The notes under the pieces were generated by a model. The model saw only the letters and a program-made list of their open reading frames with translations. It did no database searches and was not told the origin of the DNA. DNA of 30,370 bases, taken from NCBI RefSeq assembly GCF_000220395.1, contig NW_004087285.1:3424-33793 (forward strand), written 5' to 3'. Shown piece after piece: positions 1 to 10,906 of this stretch (position 1 is its first letter; each line of letters begins with the position of its first letter). The stretch is from Ichthyophthirius multifiliis. Its lineage: Eukaryota > Ciliophora > Oligohymenophorea > Hymenostomatida. Position numbers and translations under genes: made by a program.

Positions 1-1
1 T

Positions 2-322
2 TTTTTTATATAAGTAATTATGCCGTCTAACAAACTTACAGAATAATTTGTTGGATTTAGAGATTTACATATTGTGATTGAATATTGCTAAGAAAATTGT
101 AAAAAGTGTAGTAATTCAGATTAATGCGAAGATTGTGAAAATGGGCTTTTATTGTTTGAGAATAAATGTATAGATAAATGTCCTGAAAATTATTTCGAGT
201 AAAATAATAAATGTGTTATTTGTGATGATTCTTTTTAATGTAAAAGGTGTATTAAATAAGGATTTAATTAATGCTAAAAATGTGATAAAATTATAAAAAT
301 TTTATCGGATTAATGTCGCTGA
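2..322 (+). CDS. Cys-rich furin-repeat-like protein, 3' end (partial)
   Basis: With TAA/TAG read as Gln, the frame is open from the left edge to a TGA at 320-322. From about position 80 it is dense in CxxC pairs: EYCQENCKKC, QCEDCENG, CIDKCPENYF, KCVICDD, FQCKRC and NQCQKCDK. This is the furin-like/growth-factor-receptor Cys-rich pattern common in large ciliate surface and secreted proteins. The start lies outside the window. Before position 80 this frame has no cysteine, while the next frame reads CWIQRFTYCD and then meets TGA, so a one-base shift or an intron near 75-80 is possible. There is no hydrophobic C-terminal tail, so no GPI-anchor signal is seen at this end. Function is unknown; the family assignment is good and the exact 5' structure is uncertain. 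Confidence 0.6.
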
Positions 323-1436
323 AATTTATATATATTTTATTTTATATTATATAATTTTTTTTGATATTTTTAATTTAATAAATAATATTTGGATAAATAC
401 ATTTTTTTTATTTTATCGTTCGAAATTTTATTGTATTAAATAATATTCAAGTTATCTTCTATTTTAATTTTAATTATATAAATAACTGTAGTTTTATTAA
501 TGTTATTTAATTTTTTAAAATATTTCTTTTATTTAGATTTTTAATAATTTTTTTTTATATAATTTTGGTTTTATTTTATGGAAAAAAAATAATTTTTTAT
601 TTTTAATATGTTATATTTATTTTTTGTATTTATAATTAATTTATAACTTTTTTTTATATAAGTCATAAAATTTTAAGAATCTTAATAGATAACTTCTTTG
701 AATAAATATTTTTAAAATTAAAAAATATAGGAAGAAATAAGTAAAAAAAATAATATTAAATAATTTTTGCATATTATTTAAAACATCATTAACTTATCTT
801 ATTAATATAAAATTTAACTATAAATGCATTTTTGAATAATTGTATATTAATTATTAAAATATATCTGATAAAGTTATAATATGATAAAATTATTTTTTAA
901 AATTATAGATATATATATAATAAAAGATAAAATAAATATTTAATATTTAAATTTTTATATTAATTAAATTATTGATATAAAAAAAAAAATATAAAATATA
1001 TTGATTATATCAAAATTTTTATGTTTTTTTCAAAATAATAAAAAATAAAAAGATAATAAAAGCTAATATTTTAAAAATAATTATAATTATAAATAGTTAA
1101 AATTTATTTATATATAAATTTATATAAAGAAATGCATAAAATATTAAACTTTAAATTAAAAGATATTATTTTATATTTAAAAATTTTTATTATCTATTAA
1201 TTAACATATTTCAATTTTTTTGTTTTATTGTAAAAAATTATATTTATATATTTTAAAATTTAAAAACCTATTTTATAATTATTAAGAAGTTATTAATTTA
1301 TTTTTTTATAAAATAAAATAAATCTTCTAAAAATTAAAAATTTTGTATTTTATATTTTCTATCACTATTTACAATAAAAAATTACTTTTCTATTGTAATA
1401 ATCCATATCTTTTAAAATAAAAAAAAATAAAAAAAT
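323..1436. other. AT-rich intergenic DNA
   Basis: About 1.1 kb of almost pure A/T lies between the Cys-rich gene and UROD. I see no frame with coding character, no RNA gene and no long simple repeat. The last ~100 bases, which become pyrimidine- then A-rich, are presumably the UROD 5' untranslated region and promoter, but no motif can be named. Confidence 0.6.
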
Positions 1437-2694
1437 ATGTTTAATCAACTTCAACATTAAGAAATCCATCAAAAAGAAATAAAATTACCCTTACTATCCC
1501 AAACATTAAAAAATTTAAACATCGACCCCCATGACCCAAATTGGCGTTAAAATCTACGTGAAAAACGCCAAAATAAAGTCCCATAATTTCCCCCAATGTA
1601 AAACTCTACATTACTAAATGTATTTAAAAACGAGTAAATATCTCATCTACCAATCTGGGTAATGCGTTAAGCAGGTCGTTATCTTCCTGAATTTCGTTAA
1701 ATTAGATAAGATTGGTCTTTTTTTGATTTATGTGATAATCCTTTATTGGCTACAGAAGTAACTTTATAGCCATTATAGAGATTTGAAATGGATGCTGGTA
1801 TCATTTTTAGTGATATTTTAGTAGTCCCTAAAGTAATGGGAATGGAGGTTGTTATGGAGGAAAAAAAGGGACCTGTATTACCTTAACCATTATTAGATCC
1901 TTCGCATTTAGAAAGATTAAAAATCCCAAACATTGAAGATTTAGGAGATGTTTATGATGCTATATATTTATTTAGATAAGCTGTAGACGGTACAGTATCA
2001 ACTATAGGTATTTAAATATATGTATTTAAATATTTATATTTAAAATATAGGTTTCGCAGGCGCTCCATGGACTTTAATGTGTTATATGATAGAAGGTAGT
2101 GGAAGTAAATTATATTCAAAAGTAAAAAAATGGATATATAAATGGCCTTAAGAGAGTAAATAATTACTTCAAATGATCACTGATGTTCTTATTGATTATT
2201 TATCATCGTAAATAGAGTCAGGAGCTTAAGTTGTGTAAATTTTTGATTCTTGGGCTGGAGAATTAAGTACTTAGGATTATTAAGAGTTTGGTTTATAATA
2301 TTGTGTATAAATAGGAAATAATCTGAAGGAAAAACACCCGGATTGTAATATTATTATATTCGCTAAAGGACAGCATTCCGAATTAGTTTTTTAATAAAAA
2401 TGTTTCGATTGTATAGGAGTAGATTATGCTTTTGATTTAGAAAAAGCAGTGTAATATGGAAAATAATATAATAAAATAATTTAAGGAAACCTAGATCCGG
2501 GTGTTTTAATGGGCAATAAAGAAACTATAGTGTAGAAAACTAGAGATATGATAGATAAAGTAGGTGTTAATAAATATATTGTTAATTTAGGGCATGGTAT
2601 GTGGCCGGAACATGATTTGAATAATTTAAAAATTTTCGTAGATGAAACTCATGAGTATTCGAAAAAACTAATATAAAAATAAAAAAATTAATGA
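1437..2694 (+). CDS. UROD: Uroporphyrinogen decarboxylase
   Basis: This cytosolic heme-pathway enzyme decarboxylates the four acetate side chains of uroporphyrinogen III to give coproporphyrinogen III. There are two exons, 1437-2007 and 2051-2694, with a 43-bp intron, giving 404 residues. Family hallmarks are [14 protein letters not shown] (residues 74-87), [17 protein letters not shown] (121-137), [16 protein letters not shown] (191-206), QGNLDPGVL, and [11 protein letters not shown] near 369-379. By alignment with human UROD, R77, R81, D126, Y202 and H372 match the substrate-pocket residues R37, R41, D86, Y164 and H339. The N-terminus is about 40 residues longer than in the human enzyme; the extra part is Gln/Asn/Lys-rich and not clearly a targeting peptide. 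The start is the first ATG after an A-rich leader. Exon lengths close the frame exactly. Confidence 0.96.
2008..2050 (+). other. Intron of UROD (43 bp)
   Basis: GTATTT donor and ATATAG acceptor. Removal joins ATA-G to GT-TTC and restores the conserved GFAGAPWTL segment. It is among the shortest introns in the window. Confidence 0.93.
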
Positions 2695-3030
2695 TAATTT
2701 TGTAAAAAATTAATTATATATAAAAATAAAAACAAAATTAAATATATATTTAAATATATATAAAATAATAAATTCATATTTTATTTATTTTTATTTTTAA
2801 AATAAAAAATTATAATTAATATATTTATTTATAAATAAAAAAAAGATATTGTTTTTTTTATAAAAATAAATAAATAAATATTAAATAGATAAAAAAAAAT
2901 TATTAAAAAAAAAAATAATTATATAAAATATTAATATATTTATATTCATATTTATACATAAAAACATATTAAAACTTATCAAACAAAATAATTATAATAT
3001 TATATTACAATTATATATTTCTATTTATAC
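2695..3030. other. AT-rich intergenic DNA
   Basis: A 336-bp A/T-only spacer between UROD and the ABC transporter gene, both on the plus strand. No gene, structured RNA or recognisable control site was seen. Confidence 0.6.
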
Positions 3031-4922
3031 ATGAACTTAGAATTATAATTAGAATCAAATAATTTAAATCTCTAAGAAGTAATAGTAAAATCCCCAAAAA
3101 TAAAAATAAAAAGAATAAATAAAACAATCGAAGACACTAAAATATTACTTTGGAAAAATTATCTTATATATAAACGTAGCAATCTGCCTATATTATTTCT
3201 ATCAATAGGTCCTTTATTTATTTGTATAATAATATCATATTTTCAACATTATTCAACAATCCATTACGATAAGTTTATTCCATATCCAACCGTTCATAAT
3301 ATATCAACACTACTTCCTTGCGAATATTTCGATTCTGACCCCGATTGTGTAACTTTAGCTTACGGAATAATCGGCAAGAGAGAAAAATGGGTCCAAAATA
3401 CTTTAAATTATATTGAAAAAATAAACCATTGGGACAAAAAAAAACACTTAATTGATATATTTTCTGCCCAAAACGGTCTTTAATACTAATAAAAATTTTA
3501 AAACTACTTTAATAAAACCGAAAACTTAGATAAATTACACTATACTGTGATTTTCTGTACTGACTCATATATATTAATGAAAAACAATACACATATATAC
3601 GAATATTAATGTTAATAAAGTGAAAAAAAGCAAACTTTTTTTTATTTTTTTCAATTTAATAATTCGATGGCGGTTTTCGATATGGATAAAAGCTCGAATT
3701 ATCCATTTATAAAAGATCCTTTATTATTAACTTTGAAATTATAAATAGATAATTTTTTGGTTAATTTTATAAATGAAAAAAATTATATTAATTCCAATTC
3801 TTTTTTTGAAAATAATTGGTAAGTTTTTCCATATGTGCCTTCTAGATTTTTTACTGGCTTTAATATAATTTCATAAATGGGAGCTTTTTATTATTTCTTG
3901 ATTCCCCTTTATTTATTTATACATATATAAGGAGAAATTATTACAGAAAAAGAATAAAAAATACTCTAAGGACTTTAAGTCTTCGGAGTCTCCTAAAAGT
4001 CCTTTTTTTTAAGCTGGTTTATTACAGCTTTTTTATTGTCCTTTTTACTCTCGTTTTTGTAAGTTTTTTTCTCGATTATTTTCAAGTTTTAGTTCTTTTA
4101 GTAAACACCTTTTATTATCAGTTTTGCACTTTTTTTTAACTTCTGTATATCGATGTAGGCTCTAGGATTATTTTTACAAAGCATTACTAAGACTAAGACT
4201 GAAAATTATCTGCTTTCCTTTGCTTTTGTGCTGTTTAGTGTCGTTATAGAGCTTTTTATATCACAAAAATCTTTAGTTTTGCCCTATATATATGGAATAA
4301 AAAGGAGCTTTTGGACATAAATTGCCACTTGGGTACTTTATTTATATTCTCCATTTAATTATAATGTGTCGTTTATGTTAATTTCGTTAAAGGCAGGTTA
4401 CCATTTTGATGATTTGACTAATAGATGGTAAGAAGGAACTGGTTTTTATTGGAAAGATTTGTTTGAAGAATTTGAAGGTGAAATTAACGGGGAAAAATTC
4501 AAAGGTCCTAGTGTGTTTAAGATGATTTTTTTGCTTTAATTTTTGAGTTTTATTTTTTATGTTTTTTTGGCAATTTTTTTTGATGAAGATAATTTAGGAC
4601 TATTTTTAAAAAAAGAATCATAAGAACTTTAAATATAATAAGAAAAAAAAAAAGACAATTAAAATATATAATAAAACAATCAAGTTAAAGGAATTCAAAT
4701 AAAAAATATATCAAAAACCTACATAAATAAAAAAAAAAAAAATACAGCATTAAAAAATATAACATTAGAAATATAATAAAATGAACTTATGTGTATACTA
4801 GGACATAATGGAGCTGGAAAAACTACATTAATAAACATACTAAGTGGTTTATAAAAATATACAAGTGGCAAAATAAATATATGTGGTTATGATATAAATA
4901 CATAAATATAAGAAATAAGGTA

Positions 4923-4984
<62 letters not shown>

Positions 4985-5799
4985 TTATTAATATATATTT
5001 ATTTTACTATTATTATTATTATTATTTTTACAGGGAAAATTTAGGTGTTTGTCCTTAATTTGATGTTTTATGGGATTAATTAAGTCCTTTGGAACATTTA
5101 ATGATTTTTGGTTTTATTAAAAATATATAGAATTTAGAAAATGTTGCTTGGTAAACTTTAAAGAAGGTTTCTTTAGAAAAGTAGGCTCATGTATAATCTA
5201 AGACACTTTCAGGAGGTATGAAAAGGAGATTATCGATTGCTATATGTAGTTAAGGTTAACCTAAGGTTATTTTCTTGGATGAGCCAACTACTGGAATGGA
5301 TACGAAAATTAGAAGAGAGGTTTGGAAGTTAATATAGGAGATAAAAGAAGGGAAATCGATAATTTTGACCACTCATTCGATGGAAGAGGCTTAAGTTTTG
5401 TCTGATAGGATTAGTATATTGGTTCAAGGTGAACTAAAATGTATTGGTACCGGTTTAAATTTAAGAAATGAATATGGAGGAGGATATAAAGTACAAATTG
5501 TTATGAAAGACTAGATTATATGCAAAAACAACAGTAAGTGTTTTTTATGCATAGAGAGTTTTTTTTCTAAAAAAATAAAGAATTTAAAAACTTATGATAA
5601 AAACGAGAAAATGATAAATTTTATAGTGGATTAATAGGAAGATATAGTATATATTTTTTAGATTTTAGAAAATTAAAACGATGATAAATTACATTTTTTA
5701 AAAAATATTAAGTATTTTTCACTTTCTCATTCGACAATAGAGGATGTTTTTAGAAACATAACATAAAAATATTATAAAAATAATAATAATTTAAATTGA
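3031..5799 (+). CDS. Half-size ABCA-type ABC transporter
   Basis: The product has 884 residues from two exons (3031-4919, 5034-5799), in membrane-domain then nucleotide-binding-domain order. Residues 52-71 form a first transmembrane helix (LPILFLSIGPLFICIIISYF), followed by a large non-membrane loop of about 200 residues. A cluster of hydrophobic segments comes next, including a family-like stretch EKEQKILQGLQVFGVS. The ATPase domain has Walker A GHNGAGKTT (591-599), Q-loop GVCPQFDVLW, signature LSGGM (688-692), Walker B VIFLDEP with D712/E713, and H-loop TTHSMEEA. The phrase preceding the Q-loop (IRENLGVCPQ) is typical of the ABCA subfamily, whose members usually move lipids or sterols. Animal ABCA proteins are fused double transporters of about 1,700-2,200 residues; this is one half and would have to dimerise. 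The substrate cannot be inferred. Confidence 0.95.
4920..5033 (+). other. Intron of the ABCA gene with (AT)n and (ATT)n tracts
   Basis: A 114-bp intron with GTAATA donor and TTACAG acceptor. It splits the codon for the Arg in EIRENLGVCPQ. A long AT dinucleotide run (about 4937-4974) and an ATT run (about 5008-5025) account for most of its extra length. Confidence 0.9.
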
Positions 5800-5876
5800 A
5801 TTTATATGAAAAATATTTTATTATAAATATAAAATATTATAATAAATATATATATATTTATATATATAATAATAAT

Positions 5877-6474
5877 ATGAAAGAGAGTAAAATTTTTAAA
5901 TTTGATTATTTTTAAAAAAAAGAATAATAAGATTAAAATATTGATACTTAATAAATAGTAAAAAGTGATACTTTAAAGACTATTCAAACATAAAATAATG
6001 ATGATGATGAAGAATAAGAAATAAAATATAGTAAAAATTCTTCTAATCGAAACTCAAATCCTTTCTTATAAATATTATAATAATCTTAAAATAAATAAAA
6101 TTTAATTCTAGATAAGTCATTTGATTAAATTATTTTTTAAGAAAATTAATTCCAAAAAAGTCCGAAATGTTCACTTTGTGATAATTTGTTTGGAAAACTC
6201 TCTCTTAGATAACATCATTGTAGATTTTGTGGACTTTCATGTTGCTAATTATGTTCGACTAAACGAATAAATAGCCTAAGAGTCTGTGATCTTTGCTTTT
6301 TATTAATTAGTGTCAAATATAAATAGAAAGATAATTAGTTTGTAGAAAGTCTAATTAGTTATGAAAATTAATAATAAAATCAATTAAATTTAATAAAAGA
6401 TGTATATTCAAGTTAATAATAATAAGAAAATAAATAAATATAAAAAAAAGATATAAAATAAGTAAAATATAAAA

Positions 6475-6537
<63 letters not shown>

Positions 6538-7513
6538 ATATTTATATATATATTTTATTTTATTCCTACTCACAATTTTTATTAGTCTTTTAATTTTTCA
6601 TTAATTTATTACATATTTACATTATTAAATAAAATATTATTATAAAATTTTATAATTTTTTTATCACATATTTTACAAAATTTAATATAAATTAACCTAT
6701 ATTATTTATATAATATTTTTTTTATAGGAATAAAGCATATTAGAGTAAAACGAAAATCTATTATAATAATTAGAAATAAAAATTAATATATAAGATTAAA
6801 ATTACGATAAAATATATAAAGAGGAATAAAATTTAAAGAAATTAATAAAAGAAAAGACTAGTCTTTTAGTAAATAAAAAAAACTTCTTAAACACAATTAT
6901 GCTATGCTTTAAAGAGTTAAAGAAGATATAATTATGAAAGAATAAACTATAAATTAAAAATAAATAAAATTAAAATAAATAATATAAGAAGAAGAATAAT
7001 AATAATAATAATAATTTTTCTAACTTAATAATGACGAAAGAGGAGAAGAATATAAAAATTCAATAATTCATAAATAAAATATTGCATAAGATAATAGTGT
7101 ATGTGATATTATTATTAGAGAAGGCTCATAAGAAAACTATTATGCAAGAAATTATTCATAATTAATAAATTAAAATTACAATAAATAATAAATTTAAATT
7201 AAACCTAAAAATTATAATGTCGCACCAATTGATTAAACAGAAATATAATCATAATAATGCATAAGTAATTTAAAAATATAAAAATTATAAATAAGATAAA
7301 TAAAAAAATTTAATAATAATAAAAAAACTTAATATAAATGGATATAAATAAAAATAATGTTTATTATAATATATATAATAATATATATATAAATAAATAT
7401 ATATATATATATATATATATAAATATATTATTTATATGTACATATAAATTTTTATATACATATAACTTATTTTTATATTTTTAATATATTTTTATTTTTA
7501 TATAGTTTTTTGA
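5877..7513 (+). CDS. FYVE-like zinc-finger coiled-coil protein
   Basis: Exons are 5877-6461, 6728-7264 and probably 7506-7513, for about 376 residues. Residues 98-141 form a FYVE-type double zinc finger: CSLC, then RQHHCRFCG, CCQLC and VCDLC, eight cysteines with the basic RxHHCRxCG core that binds phosphatidylinositol 3-phosphate. The N-terminal WxxD of classical FYVE domains is absent (FQKSPKC instead), so lipid specificity is uncertain. After the finger comes Gln-rich sequence, then a coiled coil (EQNENLLQQLEI onward) spanning the first intron. The coil runs in one frame to about 6875 and continues in the next frame (LLKHNYAMLQRVKEDI). Adding a single A to the A8 run at 6875-6882 joins them exactly, so a sequencing indel is likely. 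Exon 3 would add only two codons and a TGA; this end is the weakest part. An endosomal tether or adaptor role is inferred from the domain. Confidence 0.8.
6462..6727 (+). other. Intron 1 of the FYVE gene with (AT)n tract
   Basis: A 266-bp phase-0 intron (GTAAAA..TTATAG). Removing it joins KKDIKQ to EQSILEQNENLLQQL, continuing the coiled coil. A (AT)n run occupies about 6480-6537. Confidence 0.8.
7265..7505 (+). other. Putative intron 2 of the FYVE gene with (AT)n tract
   Basis: GTAATT donor and TATAG acceptor. Splicing turns codon A|TT into Ile and brings a TGA into frame at 7511-7513. Without it the frame runs on through AT repeats into the gene on the opposite strand. An 8-base last exon is unusual, so another end is possible. 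Confidence 0.5.
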
Positions 7514-7641
7514 TTTGTCCATCAATTTTTATTTAATTTGTAAAAGTTTCATAAATATATATATATATATATATTTTATTTATTTATAAAAAATAATTAA
7601 ATACATTAATATATATATATTTAATAATAAAAATATATTTA

Positions 7642-8164
7642 TCAAAATAATTTTTATTAAAGAAATTCATCTACAAGAAATTCAAATATAAGATCTGATA
7701 TTTCCATTAAGATTTCTGCCTTTTCATCTTCAAAAATTAGCCATTTGTATTCGTTTTCTTTTATATCTTTAAGTAACATTTACGAAAGTCTATCTTCAAT
7801 AACTTAAGACAAATAATCATTATCAGGAGTCAATCTTTCTAATATATCATTTAAATCTAGCCCTTCTTATATTTTAGGAACACAAATATTATCATTTATT
7901 AAACCACATAGATTTGAAGACCATTATTTAATTTTTTATTTAGCTTTAGTTAGTCCTTATAAAATAGTTTTTTCATTTGTTAATTCTTTATAGACAATTT
8001 TTTCTGTTTTAGTCCAAGGATAAGGTTTACCTCCCATTTAATAAAATGGTCTTTATATATTTAAAGCTTCATTTAAGGAATCAAATAAAACTTTATTATG
8101 AATATATTAATATTCTTAAATTGTTTATAATTTAGAATCATCTTCATTTCCCTTTATTTTAATA

Positions 8165-8207
<43 letters not shown>

Positions 8208-8478
8208 TATATATTTATATATATATTATTATTTAATTTTTACAATAATATCATATTCAAAATCAATAAATATATCCTCATTTAAAACAAAGGGTAAATT
8301 AGCATAATTTTAATAAAATTCTGAATTTAATTAATCATATCCATGTATTAATCTTAATCTTTATTAAGGAAAAAAGCCGAAAAAAGTATTTAAATTTTAT
8401 ATAATTTCGTGTTTATGATTATCTAATTTTTAAAAATTAAAAAAAATAAATACAAAAATATATATATATAAATATATA

Positions 8479-8520
<42 letters not shown>

Positions 8521-8820
8521 CATATATTATAGTTATTTTTTATTTTTTTAATACTTTAAATATATTCAAATAATCTATCTACATATTAGTTTTATGTAAA
8601 AATATTTGTTGAAAATCCATTTTCGATATTTATAATTTAATTGACATTTTCTTCAGATAATTAATATTCTATTCTAGAATTTATTTATTCAAACAATTTC
8701 CATTTTTCTTTTATTTATTTTAATATTTCATTATTATCCTAAATTTTAATAAAAAAAATATATATATATAAATATACATTTGTTTATGTTTAATATATAT
8801 ATATATTATATATAGATAAA

Positions 8821-8864
<44 letters not shown>

Positions 8865-9541
8865 CATATTTACAATATAATTTTCTATAACTTGACCATT
8901 TTATTATAGTTAATTTAAACTTCCCTTACATAATTCCACTAATTTATTTCTTAAATTATTATTTACTTCTATATTTTCGTTAATTTAACTTTTTTATTCA
9001 TTTTTTTATGTAAGTTAGGTTTTTAATAATTCTTTTTTTTTATTTTAAGATATATTAACATCATCAAAATCAACATCTATATCAACATCAACATTAACAT
9101 CAGCATTATTATCAACTTCTCCTTCTACTATTTTCCCTCCAAAACTATTTTTAAATTCAAACTTGGAATTTTTTTTACATTTCTCAGCTAGCAATAAATC
9201 CCTTTAAGTTTAAATTATTATTTAAAGAGCTTTTGCTAATCCTCTTTTTAATGCTTTTTAACTTTTCAAGATTTCATCTTTTTCATGCTTAACCCATTTT
9301 TCAAGTAAAATTTTCTAATTATCATAAGTACGAGGTGAAATGTGGTTTGAATTTAATAATTTATTCATAGCTTTAATCTAAGATTATTAACGAATTTTAA
9401 GTGCTTATTCTCTTAAAAGAATAATTTAATTAATACTCTCTTAGGACATTAATTATTATATTTTTTTACTATTAAATTCCTTAAATGAATTTTAACAAAA
9501 AATAGAACTTGAAGAAGATTCATTTAATAAAGATGATTTAC

Positions 9542-9581
<40 letters not shown>

Positions 9582-10870
9582 TTTAATATTTTTATTATTA
9601 CTATTATTAATTTTTATATTTTCATTATTTTACTTTTTTTTTTCTTTTTTATTATTCGTTTTTTCTTTCTTTAATAATTAATAAAGATTTTTTAATTCGT
9701 TTTTTATAGTTTTTATATCATCTGTTTTATTATTTTCATTTTCATTTTCATTTATATTTTCATTCTCATTCTCATTTTCATTTTCATTTTCATTTTCATT
9801 TTCGATTTAATTATTTAAACTATAATAATTATTATTAATATTTAAAAATTTATTCTATTATTATTTTATTTTTCTTTCTGAATTTATCTAATATATATAA
9901 ATATATATATAGTTTATATTTTAAAATTTACTAAATTATTTATGTATAATTCAGATTAAGAAATTTCTTTTTAAACGACGAATTAAGCCGAATGTGATTT
10001 TTTATTTTTTTCTTTTTATTTTCTTCTATATAATATTATTCTTAATTATTTTATTATTTATTAATTTGTTATTCATTTACGATTTATAAATATTCTAATA
10101 ATACTTATCTAGTAATATATCCTTTCCAAATTTTCTATATTTTAATAGCTGCTTAGTTCATTTAAAATAAACTCTTTTGGCTTTAATTATTTGAGATATT
10201 TTATTATTTTTTAATAAAAAGAAATCTCTATGATAATTAATTAAATTTATTTTTCGCATTTATAATTTCTGATTTTAATTTTGATTTTTCTTATATTTTT
10301 TTTTCGTTTTTTCTAAATTAAAAAATGCTTTTCGGCTTATTATTTGTATTTTTTATAGTCCTTTATGACAATTATAAATTATTTTATAATATTTATATAT
10401 TTAAAGGACTTTTAGATATATTCAACTTACTATCAGATAAAGATTTACTCATTATATTTTTAAATTCCGAATATAATTAATTATAATCACTATCTATATT
10501 ATTATATTATTAATTTTCCTATTTATTACTACTATTATTATTATATTTTTTGTTGCTCTTTTTCTAAAATTTTTTTTTCTTTTTTTGAATATTAATTAGT
10601 ATGTGCTTAATATTAAATTCAAGATTTAAAATTTTCTATTTTTTTCTTTCTTCTTCATATTTTTTTGCTAATTTTTATTTAAAAAGAGTATTTTCGGTCA
10701 TCTATTTTTTGTTTTCCATATATTAAATAACTTATAGTTTATTATTTTAGATATTTTCTTTGAAAATTTCATTATTTTAATAAACCGTTTTAATTTTATT
10801 TTTATATTCTTAAGAATGTTAAAAAAAATAAAAATATTAAATATGAATAAATAAAGATATATATATAAAT

Positions 10871-10906
<36 letters not shown>

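Noticed and set aside
6355-6573. Minus-strand frame rich in Ile-Tyr repeats
   Set aside because: It is a translation of the (AT)n tract in FYVE intron 1 and overlaps the plus-strand FYVE exon; no coding character of its own.
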